Positions 9,686-19,166 are shown, counted from the first letter of the stretch. The stretch: DNA of 64,000 bases from Anaerolineae bacterium (GCA_019637635.1 JAHBVI010000001.1:1-64000), one strand, 5' to 3'. A program made the numbers and translations. Notes: generated by a model not told the origin, from the sequence alone.

Positions 9686-9730
9686 ATGAAGGATTAAATT
9701 CATAATTCATCCTTCATAATTCATAATTTT
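9686..9730. repeat. Word repeat of AATTCAT with inverted arms
   Basis: ATGAAGGAT at 9686-9694 is complementary to ATCCTTCAT at 9709-9717; the CATAATTCAT word occurs on both sides. It sits just upstream of the ribosome site of the next gene. Confidence 0.6.
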
Positions 9731-9742
9731 GAAGGAGATGGG

Positions 9743-10438
9743 TTGTTGAAACAATCAAACGCGATGTTGGAAATGTTGGCGCCGGTGGTGGATGGCACGG
9801 CCGTGCTGATTGGCTTTTTCTTTCTGGCCGATATGAGCGCCTGGTTTACGGAGCGGCGGGCCACCAATATGGTCGCCCTGACGCTGGTGTATTTTGTCTT
9901 TTGTGTGGCTGTGTATCTCATCCGCAAGTTGGAGCCGCAGGTGACGGCGGCGGAAGCGAAGCTGACCATTCCCGAATGGTTGACGGCGCGACCTACCATG
10001 ACGGTGTTCGCCGTCCTTTTTGGCCTGACACTGGCGGTGCTGCTGTTGAATCAGTTGGGGTATTGGGAATCCATTTTTATTGTGGATGACCGCCGATTGG
10101 GGGCGGGAGAGTCTTCGGCGTTTTTTGTGTATGCGCCAGGGGCGTTTATCGCCGCCGCTTTGTTTTATATCCTGGTGCTAAGCGCGCCAACGCGAGAAAC
10201 GATCCTGGTAAACAGCCGCCGGTATGTGCCACTGGCGCTGGTGGGGCTGGTGGGAGTGAATGGGATGATGGTGTTGCTCACGGCCGTATTCCAATCCCTG
10301 CTTCTTCCCTGGTATCTCCTGCTGCCCGCCTTGCTATTACTGTTTGGCCCGCCGCGTGTGTGGTATTTGTGCAAACGGCCGTCATTCCTACCGTTAATCA
10401 CTTTTTTGTTGATGGTCGTATTCTTGGCCGTGATGTGA
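9743..10438 (+). CDS. Polytopic membrane protein of unknown function
   Basis: A 231-residue hydrophobic protein with about six membrane helices (for example the stretches around residues 12-30, 45-62, 85-105, 125-145, 160-180 and 190-230). I do not recognise a family. The likely start is TTG at 9743, because GAAGGAGA at 9731-9738 lies at a good distance and no ATG fits better; an internal ATG at 9764 is possible. It stands alone between a minus-strand GNAT gene and a minus-strand toxin-antitoxin pair. Confidence 0.7.
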   Translation: MLKQSNAMLEMLAPVVDGTAVLIGFFFLADMSAWFTERRATNMVALTLVYFVFCVAVYLIRKLEPQVTAAEAKLTIPEWLTARPTMTVFAVLFGLTLAVLLLNQLGYWESIFIVDDRRLGAGESSAFFVYAPGAFIAAALFYILVLSAPTRETILVNSRRYVPLALVGLVGVNGMMVLLTAVFQSLLLPWYLLLPALLLLFGPPRVWYLCKRPSFLPLITFLLMVVFLAVM

Positions 10439-10583
10439 TCCTGGGGCGATTGAAAAAGGTGGCTCTTTGAGAACACAGGGCGCGGCGGTTGGGTACGGCC
10501 GTGAACCACTCCCGCATCGCCCGCCACAAATGTAGGTTGCCCCGCAATCTCCACTCGGTTGGCTCCGGTGCAACACGGTCTTT
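10439..10583. other. Short gap after the membrane protein gene
   Basis: The minus strand has a short open stretch with coding-like composition but no start or family match that I can support. It might be a gene remnant. It carries one ACGGCCGT. Confidence 0.3.
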
Positions 10584-11051
10584 TCAAAAAGTCCAGTTCT
10601 CTTGTTCCATGAATCCTTCCAAATTCAGACAATTGATGCCAAAGTGCTGACAGATATTGGGGACCCTGGATGAGTTTGGTTTGAATAGTTCTTCCGTAAC
10701 CACACAACCATTTAACGATTTGGCTTTAGCAATGACAAATGGGTCGGCTACCGGCTTCCCTTGTAACTGCTCTTGTTTCCGCACAAGGGATTGAAAATGG
10801 GGTATAGCAAATATCTGCGCGACAAAACGTAATTCATCCGGTTCAGGGGAATGAAAAAAGTCGGGATGTTTTTTAGCCCATTCTGCCAGGGCATCTTCTT
10901 GTTGACTGATTTCGTTCTTAACCTCCCGTACAGAGATGATAGTTTGGGATTCAACAGCCTGGGCAAACTTCTGCCACAAAGAAGGGAATCGGCTAGGATA
11001 GTAGTGCCTGAATAGAGCAATTAAAGTGTTGCTGTCAAAAACGTAAGTCAC
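10584..11051 (-). CDS. PIN-domain protein, DUF4411 type, probable toxin nuclease
   Basis: A 155-residue protein beginning YVFDSNTLIAL, with acidic residues typical of PIN-fold metal-dependent RNases. Asp near residue 5 is followed by Glu in VKNEI (about 44) and by VADPFVIAKA with an Asp near residue 112. It matches the DUF4411 family, which normally pairs with an ImmA/IrrE-type protein. Its start overlaps the stop of the upstream gene by four bases (ATGA), showing translational coupling. Inferred role: RNA-cleaving toxin of a type II-like module. Confidence 0.85.
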   Translation of the reverse strand: MTYVFDSNTLIALFRHYYPSRFPSLWQKFAQAVESQTIISVREVKNEISQQEDALAEWAKKHPDFFHSPEPDELRFVAQIFAIPHFQSLVRKQEQLQGKPVADPFVIAKAKSLNGCVVTEELFKPNSSRVPNICQHFGINCLNLEGFMEQENWTF

Positions 11052-12217
11052 GCTCCTGCTCCTCTTGGCAAGATCAACGCTTCCATACCGGGCACACTGC
11101 TTGTCTTTACCCCCAGATAATCGGCAAGTTGTTCAACAGATATTTTGTTTTGATAGAGACGCCCGAAGACCAACTCCAGATAACGTTCGCCCAAATACGC
11201 GCCTTGTGTACGATAATAGTCCCCACCGCTGCCCTGTTTGTCCACCACATTGTTACGCCATTCTTCAACCAACTGTTCGTAGAGTTGCGGAGTCACCAAC
11301 TTCTTATCAAGCAGACGTCGCAGGATGACTTCCCGGCTGACGCTGTATTGATTTGCCAGGGTGCTTATGGTTGTTTCGTTAATAAGCAACCCACCAATGC
11401 GGTGGTCAAAGTCAGCTTCGGGAACCAGAAAGGCAGCCGCAAAACGGTTACAAAGGACTTCGATTTGTTTGTTTCGCCCGCTGAGGCTGTTAATATAACG
11501 ATCATCCGGTCTATCTATCCCTCCCGTCCCAGATAAAAGGTGAGCCAGTTCGTGAAATAGTGTAAATATCTGTCGTGTGACGGCCGTGCTGTTGTTGACA
11601 TAGATTAGAGGAAAGTGGTTATCATGTAGACAAAAGCCAGAGACCGCTTCTTCTCTAAACGCATCCTTAAAGACAAAAACGCCACAATTTTCCAGGGCAT
11701 TACGCCATGTTTTGAATGCTTCGTCGCTGCTCCGCCATTTGAATTGCTCGGCCAGTTCTATGCCTAAGTATTGACGAACAAGATAGGCAAGTTCTTCTAC
11801 AGGAGTATCAAGGGAAAATTGCAGATCGCGCACAATCTGCCGTCTGGCCGGATTTGCACCCTCATATAGCTCGTAAAGATTGAGTTGCATTGCCTGGGCA
11901 CGACGTAGGAGAAATCGCAAGCGCGGTGATAGACGCTGTATTTCAGAATCAGGCAAGGTGCGGAAGGCTTGTTGAGGTGTTTCTTCAGCAGGAGGCTGCG
12001 GGAAGAAGAAGATGGCAATTGGTCGCTTATATACCTCATACGCCAGCCTTTCAAGCTGCACGTAATCGGGCGCTGCCTCACCACTTTCCCACGCTTTAAT
12101 GGTTTCAACCGTGATCTTTTTACGGTTTAGTTTCTGCACAACCTCATCAATGGAAAGCCCGGCAGTTGTACGTGCCCACTGTAAAACCATAGGGTTAATT
12201 GGACTTGTGTCTGTCAT
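11048..12217 (-). CDS. XRE-ImmA/IrrE metallopeptidase-type antitoxin
   Basis: About 389 residues from ATG at 12217 (MTDTSPINPM). An N-terminal helix-turn-helix of the XRE type (ARTTAGLSIDEVV) is followed by a zinc peptidase domain of the ImmA/IrrE family with HELAH in FTLFHELAHLL. An upstream TTG at 12298 and ATG at 12232 are in frame but less convincing. Proteins of this layout accompany DUF4411 PIN proteins and act as regulator or antitoxin; some ImmA proteins cleave repressors. A four-base overlap with the PIN gene supports one operon. The pair carries only one ACGGCCGT, consistent with a mobile module. Confidence 0.87.
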   Translation of the reverse strand: MTDTSPINPMVLQWARTTAGLSIDEVVQKLNRKKITVETIKAWESGEAAPDYVQLERLAYEVYKRPIAIFFFPQPPAEETPQQAFRTLPDSEIQRLSPRLRFLLRRAQAMQLNLYELYEGANPARRQIVRDLQFSLDTPVEELAYLVRQYLGIELAEQFKWRSSDEAFKTWRNALENCGVFVFKDAFREEAVSGFCLHDNHFPLIYVNNSTAVTRQIFTLFHELAHLLSGTGGIDRPDDRYINSLSGRNKQIEVLCNRFAAAFLVPEADFDHRIGGLLINETTISTLANQYSVSREVILRRLLDKKLVTPQLYEQLVEEWRNNVVDKQGSGGDYYRTQGAYLGERYLELVFGRLYQNKISVEQLADYLGVKTSSVPGMEALILPRGAGA

Positions 12218-12450
12218 CTTGTTGCTCACCATTGAGTAGTCAATAACGGCATCTTGTGGCTGATTGAGGACATTATGTGTTTCCTCCAGATTTGGCAACG
12301 GCCTTACAGCCAGGCTGTTCTCGGTAGCCCTACCTGTTATGGTTATGATACCGGAGGATAGTAGAGGCGTCTAGTGCCGGTTATCAGTAATTCAATTCGT
12401 GAATGGATTTGCAAGAGATTGGAAGATCGTCGTGTCACCCCTTCACCTGC
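12218..12450. other. Gap between the toxin-antitoxin pair and the SARP-like gene
   Basis: No gene is supported. It would hold the antitoxin promoter on the minus strand. An in-frame N-terminal extension of the antitoxin from TTG at 12298 covers part of it. I see no clear terminator for the regulator gene. Confidence 0.4.
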
Positions 12451-15400
12451 TCACTCCCTCACCGCATCACCCAACAGGGCGCGATGGCTAGGCACGGCCG
12501 TCAAAAAGCGCTGCCGGTCATCGGGATTATGCAAGGTGGCGGCACGGCCGTGCAAGAACGCCCTGGCCCGCTCTAACACCCAACCGGCACGGCCGTCACC
12601 CGCTGCCAGGCAGATGTGGACACAGGTCAGGTAGATGAAGGCCGGGTCTTCCGCGCCGCCCAGCTCTTTGTGCGCCAGGAATTCCAGGATCGGTTCGATG
12701 TGGCCCAGGGCGGTGGGCAGTTGATTTCGCCGGCAGGCTACCGCCGCCAACCCCGCCAGGGCATCATTCACCCGCGCCCCTTCGCCCCACTGCCGCCGCA
12801 GCGCCAACAGACGCTCGTAAACGGCCGTCGCCTCTTCCAGCCGCCCCAACGTGGTCAACCCATGCCCTTTTACCGTCAGCGCCACCCCTTCGATGTACGG
12901 GTCGTGGGCCAGGGCCAGGCTGAGGGCGCGGTTGCTGTTTTGCACGGCCGTCGCCGCCTCCCCCTGATGCCATTGCAGCAGCGCCAGCCCCACCAGCGCC
13001 CACCCCTCCTTGCGCGGCGCGGCCTGCGCCTGCATGGCCGCAATCGTTTGCCGGTACGTTTGGGCTGCCGCCGCCAGATCGCCCATCTGGTGCTGCGCCG
13101 CTGCCAGATACACCTGCTCCCATTCCCACTGCCGGTCGCCCATGTGGTGGCGAATAGCCACCGCCCGCTCCAGATGGGTGAGCGCCTGGTCATACGCTCC
13201 TTCGCTCAGGTATAAATTTCCCAACGCCAGATAACCAGAGGCGATGCGCTGCTGGTCATGCACCTCCTGGGCAATGGTCAAGCCCTGTTGGTAATGGGCA
13301 ATGGCCTGGGCGATGTCATCCTGGTGATGGTAAATGATAGCCATGTTGTGCAGGGTGCGCCCTTCGCCGGGGCGGTTGGCCGTTTGCTGGTGCAGCGGCA
13401 GGGCAGCGGCATAACAGGCCGCGGCGGTGGCAAAATCGCCCAGGTAATAGTGAACCAGACCCAGGTTGGTGTGGGCTTCTGCTTCCAGTTGCTTCAGGCC
13501 ATGCGTTTGCGCCAGCATCAGGGCGTGGCTGAATTGGTCACGGGCCATCTGGTGTTCGCTTCGATGCCAATGCGCCAGCCCAATTTGCAGATGCGCGGCT
13601 ACCTGATCGGCCGGGTCTGTTTCGGCGGACATATAACTGAGTGCGGTGTGGGCGGCGATCAGGGCGTCGTCATAGCTGCCCATCCGGTTTTGCAGGCTGC
13701 TTAACGCCAGGTGTAGTTTCAGCAGGGCGGCGGGATCGGGCTGGTCGGCCAGCGCCGCGATGCCCTGCTGCATCAGCAGCACGCCCACGGCAAATGGCCC
13801 CTGGTAAAGATAGTAGCGGCTGAGTCCGGCAACGGCCGTTGCCAGCAAATCTGCCTGCCGCTGCCGCACCGCCCATTCCCAGGCGGTGTGGATATTTTCC
13901 AGTTCGGCCGCCAGTTGTTCCAGGCCGTGCCAGACGTTGGCGCCATCGAGTTCTGCTTCATACGCATGGACGTAGGCGCAAAAGTGGGCGCTGTGGCGCT
14001 GCCGGGCCTCTGTTTCCAGCCCGGCGTTTTGTAACGCTTCGGCCGCAAACTGGCGGGCCAGTTCGTGCATGTCATACCGGTGGGCGGTGGGCTGGCGCAG
14101 CAGCGATTTGCCAAGAAGAGAACGGAGTACGGCCGTGTTCGCCCCGCTGATGGCTCTGGCTGCGGCGGCGTCAAAGCCGTTGCGACACACGGAAAGCTGG
14201 CTGAAAACCTGCTGCTCATGGGCGGGCAGCAGTTCCCAGGAATGATTGAACATGGCCCGGATGCTGCGGTGGCGGGCGGGCAGGTCACGGGCGCGGCTGC
14301 TGAGAAAGTCCAGATTTTGCTGAATTTGGGTGGCAATCTGCGCCGGGGAAAAGGCGCGGCTGGCGGCAGCCGCCAGTTCAATGCCCAGTGGCAGCCCATC
14401 TACCAACCGGCAAATGGCAATCACGTCGGCCACGTTTTCCGGGCTGAGGGCGAAGTCCGGTTGGGCGCGCTGCGCCTGTTTGATAAAAAGCTGCACGGCG
14501 TCATAAGCAAGCGCCGCCTCTAGGGTGGCGTCGCGGTCCGGCCAATCCAATCCGTGTAGTTCTAACACCTGCTCCGTGGGCGCATCCAGCCGTTCTCTGG
14601 ACGTGACCAGCAGTTGCACGTGGGGGGCGGCGCGCAAAATGTCGGTGAGTACGGCCGTGTGTACCTGCAAATGTTCAAAGTTGTCCAGTACCAGCAGGCA
14701 TTGTTTGGGGCGTAGAAAATCGAGCAACTGCTGCCGGGGCGGTTGGGCGGTGGCGGGTACACCCAGTAAGCTGTTGAGGGTGGCCTGGAAAAAGTCTGGC
14801 AGCGTGCCCGCCAGGGCGAGAAAAAAGACGCCATGTTCGTAATCGCTAGACAGGTCGGCGGCGGCTTGCAGCGCCAGACGGGTTTTTCCCACGCCGCCCA
14901 ACCCCTGCAGGGTGAGCAGCCGGGTATGGGGCTGGTCGAGTAGTTGGCTGATTTGCACCAGTTCGTGCTGGCGGCCAATGAAGGGGGTGAAGTGGGTGGG
15001 GAAGTGGATGGGCTGCGGCGGGGCGTGGCGGATGCGTTGGTAAACGGCCGTTGTTTCTGGCTGTGGCGCTACGCCTAATTCGGCCGCCAAAATTTGCTGG
15101 CAGTTGGTGTATTGTGCCAGGGCGGCGCTGCGCTGCCCGCTGCGGGCCAGCAGGCGCATCAGCAGGCGGTGAGAGGCTTCGTGCAGGGGGTCCATGGCCA
15201 GCAGGCGGGTGGTGTGCCGAATACCACGAGCGTATTGGCGGTGGTGCAGGGAGTGGGCGGCGAGGGTTTCCAGGGTGGTCACGGCCGTGAGCCGCAGGCG
15301 TTCCCGTTCCAGCGCCGCCCATTCGTCAAAAGCATACCCGTCGCGCAAAAAGAACCCGGCCAGAAAATCCCCTTTGTACAGTTCAATGGCGCGTTCAAAG

Positions 15401-15744
15401 CTGACAGGTCTGTCAGCTTTGGTGTCGGTTAATGCTTCAAACCCGGCCACATCCAGCCAGACGTCGCCGGCCAGGTTGAGGGCGATGGTATGCCGGTCAA
15501 TGCGCAAAAATTCGTCCAGATGTTGGCGCAGGTCAGACAGGGTTTTGCGCAGGTTGGCCTGCGCCTGGGCCGGGTCGCTGTTATCCCACAGGAAGGCGGC
15601 CAGTTCATCCCGCCCAATGGGGCGGGCGTTACAGGCCAGGTAAACCAGCAGCGCCTCTGTTTTGCGCGATTTGAAGGTGGTGAGGGCACGGCCGTACACC
15701 TTTACCACCAGCCCACCTAATAGTTCAATGCTTAATGCGGCCAT
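12451..15744 (-). CDS. SARP-like regulator with BTAD, NB-ARC ATPase and TPR repeats
   Basis: A 1,097-residue protein. Residues 1-90 resemble an OmpR-type winged helix (FKSRKTEALLVYLA), and about 95-240 form a bacterial transcriptional activation (BTAD) domain. An NB-ARC/STAND ATPase follows with P-loop GLGGVGKTRLAL and Walker B CLLVLDNFEHL. The last 450 residues are TPR repeats (for example AEAHTNLGLVHYYLGDFATA). Such proteins sense a signal with the TPR part and switch on genes when ATP-bound. Gene context does not reveal the target; the Aap transporter starts 570 bases away on the opposite strand. A 24-bp palindrome of the CTGACAG type lies inside the BTAD coding region. Confidence 0.92.
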   Translation of the reverse strand: MAALSIELLGGLVVKVYGRALTTFKSRKTEALLVYLACNARPIGRDELAAFLWDNSDPAQAQANLRKTLSDLRQHLDEFLRIDRHTIALNLAGDVWLDVAGFEALTDTKADRPVSFERAIELYKGDFLAGFFLRDGYAFDEWAALERERLRLTAVTTLETLAAHSLHHRQYARGIRHTTRLLAMDPLHEASHRLLMRLLARSGQRSAALAQYTNCQQILAAELGVAPQPETTAVYQRIRHAPPQPIHFPTHFTPFIGRQHELVQISQLLDQPHTRLLTLQGLGGVGKTRLALQAAADLSSDYEHGVFFLALAGTLPDFFQATLNSLLGVPATAQPPRQQLLDFLRPKQCLLVLDNFEHLQVHTAVLTDILRAAPHVQLLVTSRERLDAPTEQVLELHGLDWPDRDATLEAALAYDAVQLFIKQAQRAQPDFALSPENVADVIAICRLVDGLPLGIELAAAASRAFSPAQIATQIQQNLDFLSSRARDLPARHRSIRAMFNHSWELLPAHEQQVFSQLSVCRNGFDAAAARAISGANTAVLRSLLGKSLLRQPTAHRYDMHELARQFAAEALQNAGLETEARQRHSAHFCAYVHAYEAELDGANVWHGLEQLAAELENIHTAWEWAVRQRQADLLATAVAGLSRYYLYQGPFAVGVLLMQQGIAALADQPDPAALLKLHLALSSLQNRMGSYDDALIAAHTALSYMSAETDPADQVAAHLQIGLAHWHRSEHQMARDQFSHALMLAQTHGLKQLEAEAHTNLGLVHYYLGDFATAAACYAAALPLHQQTANRPGEGRTLHNMAIIYHHQDDIAQAIAHYQQGLTIAQEVHDQQRIASGYLALGNLYLSEGAYDQALTHLERAVAIRHHMGDRQWEWEQVYLAAAQHQMGDLAAAAQTYRQTIAAMQAQAAPRKEGWALVGLALLQWHQGEAATAVQNSNRALSLALAHDPYIEGVALTVKGHGLTTLGRLEEATAVYERLLALRRQWGEGARVNDALAGLAAVACRRNQLPTALGHIEPILEFLAHKELGGAEDPAFIYLTCVHICLAAGDGRAGWVLERARAFLHGRAATLHNPDDRQRFLTAVPSHRALLGDAVRE
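15397..15420. repeat. CTGACAG palindrome inside the SARP-like gene
   Basis: AAAGCTGACA and TGTCAGCTTT are perfectly complementary around a GGTC centre. It resembles the CCTGACAGG hairpins found between genes at 17461, 33405 and 35352, but here it is read in frame as part of the BTAD region. Confidence 0.7.
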
Positions 15745-16312
15745 GTTTTAAAATTGAGAGTAGAGATCGGAGATTGGTCAAATCTCCAACGTCCAGGGAC
15801 CATTTTGAGATCGTTTGCCCGGTATACTACCCATCAGATTATAAACGCCCGCCCCTGGCCGCACGTCAGATTGGGACTAGAGAACTATGCCAGAAGTAAG
15901 CAAGGAGACAACGCGGGCCACAGCCCGCTGCCAGGGATGGGAATTCACAATTCATCATTTCCACAAGACAATTTGACCATTTCCCCTGGCTGGTTATACT
16001 AGAAAACAAAAGCCCCCGTTCTGGAAGAGACGGTAAGGTTTTCGCTTTCTCGGATTTACCGAACGCAGCAATACGCGCACCATCAACCCAATATGCATCA
16101 AACGAATCTTTGCTGGAAATCGTCGTTATTAGTCTGTTCTCACCCAGGATGAACACGGCCGTAGCCGTTGGCTTAGATTAAAGTGGCAGGTGCTACAACC
16201 TGCAAGGAGGTGAAGAGTTCCCATACTACCGAAAACAACATGTGATTCATAGTGGCTTCAACGATGGAGATGAGGCCCCCCCCTTGTAAAACCGTTTTTT
16301 TGGAGGAGAAAC
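15745..16312. other. Long gap between the regulator and the amino-acid transporter
   Basis: A short GGAGATT-type repeat lies at 15760-15790. A promoter-like sequence is at 15973-16000, and about 300 bases of possible leader follow before aapJ, with one ACGGCCGT. A 96-codon minus-strand open frame (15866-16156) has no recognisable features and I do not call it a gene. Confidence 0.5.
15973..16000 (+). promoter_or_regulatory. Sigma-70-like promoter toward the Aap operon
   Basis: TTGACC at 15973-15978 and TATACT at 15995-16000 are separated by 16 bases. This would give a leader of about 305 bases before aapJ, long enough for regulation, though I recognise no riboswitch in it. Confidence 0.5.
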
Positions 16313-17446
16313 ATGAACAAAAAACCCTTTGTTTTGATAATTAGCTCATTATTATTTGCCCTGATGCTAACCGCCTGTGGCGGCAGCACCCAAACCGTGG
16401 AAGTTACCCGTGAAGTGGAAGTCACCCGCATTGTGGAAGTGGCAGCGGAAGCCGCCCCCTCACAACCGGTAGCCGTTACTTTTGCCGAGGGCGGCGCTAC
16501 CCTCAAGCAAGTGCAAGATCGCGGCGTGTTGAAATGTGGGGGCAACCAGAATGTACCCGGCTTCGGCTATCTGGACCCGGCCAGTGGTGATTTTACCGGC
16601 TTTGATATTGATTTCTGCCATGCGATTGCTGCGGCCGTTTTAGGTGATGCCAGCAAAATTGAAGTGACCCCCACCACCGGTGACAGTCGCTTTCCCACTC
16701 TGCAATCCGGCGAAGTGGATGTGTTGATCCGCAACACTACCTGGACATTCAGCCGGGATACGGCGCTGGGTTTTGATTTCACCCCCACCACCTTCTATGA
16801 TGGGCAGGGCATGATGGTACGCCGCGACAGCGGCATCGAAACGTTGGAAGACCTGCGCGGCGGTACCGTCTGTGTGCAATCCGGTACCACCACAGAAAAG
16901 AACCTGGCTCAATACTTTGATGGTATTGGCGTGCGCATTGAGATTCTGGTGTATGAAGATGCCGTAGCCACCCGCGAGGCGTATGACAGCGGCGCCTGCG
17001 ATGGTTTCACCACCGACAAGTCTGGTCTGGTTTCCCAGCAAATTTTGCTGGCTGACCCGAACGCCCACCAGATTTTGGTGGAAGATATGTCCCGCGAACC
17101 GTTGGGGCCGTTGACCCGGCATGGCGATAATAACTGGAATGATATTGTCTCCTGGGTTGTCTACTGCACCATCAACGCCGAATTCCTGGGCGTGAACCAG
17201 GCAAATGTGGACAGTATGCTGGGCGGTGATGACCCGGTGGTGGCCGATTTGTTAGGCGAAACAGGCGATCTGGGCCAAAACTTTGGGCTTGCCAATGATT
17301 GGTGTTACCAGGTGATCAAGCAGGTGGGTAACTATGAAGATATCTACATGCGCAACCTGGGTCCCAGCACACCATTTGACCTGCCCCGTGGGCTGAATGC
17401 GCTCTATACGGACGGCGGTATTCTGTATCCGATTCCGTACAAGTAA
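16313..17446 (+). CDS. aapJ: General amino-acid ABC transporter substrate-binding lipoprotein
   Basis: A 377-residue lipoprotein: hydrophobic signal ending in LTACGG (lipobox Cys about residue 22), a short linker of E-V-T-R repeats, then an SBP_bac_3 domain (GYLDPASGDFTGFDIDFC, VLIRNTTWTFSRD, VCVQSGTTTEKN). It matches AapJ/BztA, which bind polar L-amino acids. The ATG follows GGAGGAGAAAC. The permease and ATPase genes follow in the order J-Q-M-P. A strong hairpin at 17461-17494 directly after the stop could make this gene more expressed than the permeases, as is usual for binding proteins. Confidence 0.93.
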   Translation: MNKKPFVLIISSLLFALMLTACGGSTQTVEVTREVEVTRIVEVAAEAAPSQPVAVTFAEGGATLKQVQDRGVLKCGGNQNVPGFGYLDPASGDFTGFDIDFCHAIAAAVLGDASKIEVTPTTGDSRFPTLQSGEVDVLIRNTTWTFSRDTALGFDFTPTTFYDGQGMMVRRDSGIETLEDLRGGTVCVQSGTTTEKNLAQYFDGIGVRIEILVYEDAVATREAYDSGACDGFTTDKSGLVSQQILLADPNAHQILVEDMSREPLGPLTRHGDNNWNDIVSWVVYCTINAEFLGVNQANVDSMLGGDDPVVADLLGETGDLGQNFGLANDWCYQVIKQVGNYEDIYMRNLGPSTPFDLPRGLNALYTDGGILYPIPYK

Positions 17447-17460
17447 CAAGTAACAGTTGA

Positions 17461-17494
17461 AAACCTGACAGGTCTGAAAAGACCTGTCAGGTTT
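17461..17494 (+). terminator. Hairpin of the CCTGACAGG family after aapJ
   Basis: AAACCTGACAGGTCT and AGACCTGTCAGGTTT form a 15-bp perfect stem with a 4-nt loop, 14 bases after the aapJ stop. The T-run is weak, so it is either a partial terminator or an RNA-stabilising stem within the operon. Confidence 0.65.
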
Positions 17495-17514
17495 CATTTG
17501 TTTAGGGAGTGGGT

Positions 17515-19166
17515 ATGTCAGAATCAAGCCACCGCCCGCCCTCATCAACGTATACAACCCACGAGCGCATACCGTTTTGGCGCGACGGCCGTGTCCTGGG
17601 TGTATTGGCGCAGATCCTCTTTGTCATTGTGGTGGGGTCCGTCATTTACTGGTTCATCAGCAATGTGGCCGCCAACCTGAGCCGCTTAGGTGACTCCCAG
17701 TTTGTCTGTCTCTATGGCACCACCGAACAATGGTCATATCGCTGCGCCTTTGACTATTTGTCTTCTGAAGCCCAATTCGACATCTCCGAATCGGTCATCC
17801 CCTATCGAACCAGCGATTCTTACTGGCAGGCCATCCGGGTGGGGCTGCTCAACACCGTCAAAGTCTCTTTTATCGGTATTATTTTAGCCACAATTCTGGG
17901 TACCCTCACCGGCATCGCCCGCCTCTCTCAAAACTGGTTAGTTCGCAACATTGCCAAAACCTACATAGACATCATTCGCAACACACCCCTGTTGTTGCAG
18001 CTCTTTTTTCTCTATTTTGTGGTACTGCTGTTGGAACTGCCGGCGGTGGGTGCGGCGCTGCAACCATTTGGGCTGCCCATTTACATCAGCCAACGGGGCA
18101 TCAACTTTCCCAAAGTTGTTACCCTTAGCTCTTTTGCCATCTGGTTTGCATTTATTGTCCTGGCCCTGATTCAGGCGCAATTTTTGTGGATGTACCTGGG
18201 GGCGCGTGAAGAGAAGACCGGCAAAACCAGCAGCCGGTTGTTTTGGTGCATCTTTTCCTTTTTCGTCGTGGTGGGCCTGGGCTGGCTGGTGGCCAGCAGC
18301 ACGGCTCACAACGAAGGGTTCCTGGTGGCCAGAGCTGCCCGTGTGCGTGAATTTTCTGACCTGGAATCGCTGATGGAGCGCCGGCTGCGGCTGGATAATA
18401 TCCGGTTGTTGGATGAGTATGTGGAAAGGGGCCGCCTGAGCGCCGATGATGTGGCGGCATCGGCGCTGCTGGTGTGCAGCGTACAAGATTCACCTTCAGA
18501 GGTAAACCTGACGGCGCAATTGCGGGCGGCGGGTATTCCTTACAAGGTGAACCGTTTTGCCCGGCCAGACCAGGCCATTGATGCCTATGCAGAGGAGGCG
18601 ACGTGTGATGTTTTGGTGGCGCCCAAAGCAACGCTGGCGGCGGAGCGCAATCTTTTGGAAGACAGCGCCAACCATATGATTGTGCCGGTGCGGGAAACGC
18701 CGGCCCGTTGGGCTGTTCCGGCGCTGGAAGGGTTCAATTTTGTGGGCGGCAGCCGTATGTCGCTGGAATTTACGGCGCTGCTGGTGGGGTTGGTGGTGTA
18801 TACGGCCGCGTTTATTGCCGAGATTGTGCGCGCCGGTATCCTCTCGGTGGGCAAGGGGCAAAGCGAAGCGGCGCGGGCGTTGGGCCTCTCGGAAGGGCAG
18901 CGGCTGCGGCTGATTGTGCTGCCCCAGGCGCTGCGCGTCATCATTCCGCCGCTCACCAGCCAATGACCTGAACCTGACCAAAAATTCCAGCCTGGCGCTG
19001 GCGGTATTATCCCGATTTGTGGCGGGTGATGAGCATTATCGGCAACCAGTCTGGCCGTTCCATTCAACCCATTATTCTGACGGCATTGACCTACCTGACC
19101 TTTAGCATCGTCATCTCCTTGTTCCTGAACTGGTACAACAAGCGGATTCAGTTGGTGGAGAGATAA
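17515..19166 (+). pseudogene. aapQ: Amino-acid ABC permease AapQ, frameshifted near its 3' end
   Basis: ATG at 17515 with AGGGAG before it. The frame stays open to a stop at 18964, but the homologous C-terminus continues in two other frames. An apparent extra base near 18962 and two missing bases near 19006 break the end; after repair the protein would run through YPDLWRVMSIIGNQSG to the stop at 19164-19166, about 550 residues. It has membrane helices near residues 30-52, 110-135, 155-180, 205-228, 245-262 and 420-440, and an EAARALGL loop that contacts the ATPase. A roughly 140-residue periplasmic insertion lies at 262-405. The frameshifts may be assembly errors or real decay. Confidence 0.85.
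18454..18694 (+). other. Binding-protein-like segment inside AapQ
   Basis: Residues about 316-396 of AapQ (LLVCSVQDSPSEVNLTAQL, then DVLVAPKATLAAERNLL) can be aligned by eye with AapJ (GTVCVQSGTTTEKNLAQYF, then DGFTTDKSGLVSQQILL). The order of hydrophobic strands and the Ala-Tyr/Cys-Asp spacing agree. It sits in the loop between two membrane helices on the outer face. AapQ proteins of proteobacteria are about 400 residues and lack such a domain as far as I know. Confidence 0.6.

Noticed and set aside
12616-15643. Plus-strand open frames (up to 199 codons) opposite the SARP-like gene
   Set aside because: Products are Arg/Gln/Gly-rich with no domains and follow the high-GC codon pattern of the real gene on the other strand.
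15866-16156. 96-codon minus-strand frame in the transporter leader
   Set aside because: No recognisable domain or ribosome site, and it overlaps a promoter-like sequence and the leader of aapJ.
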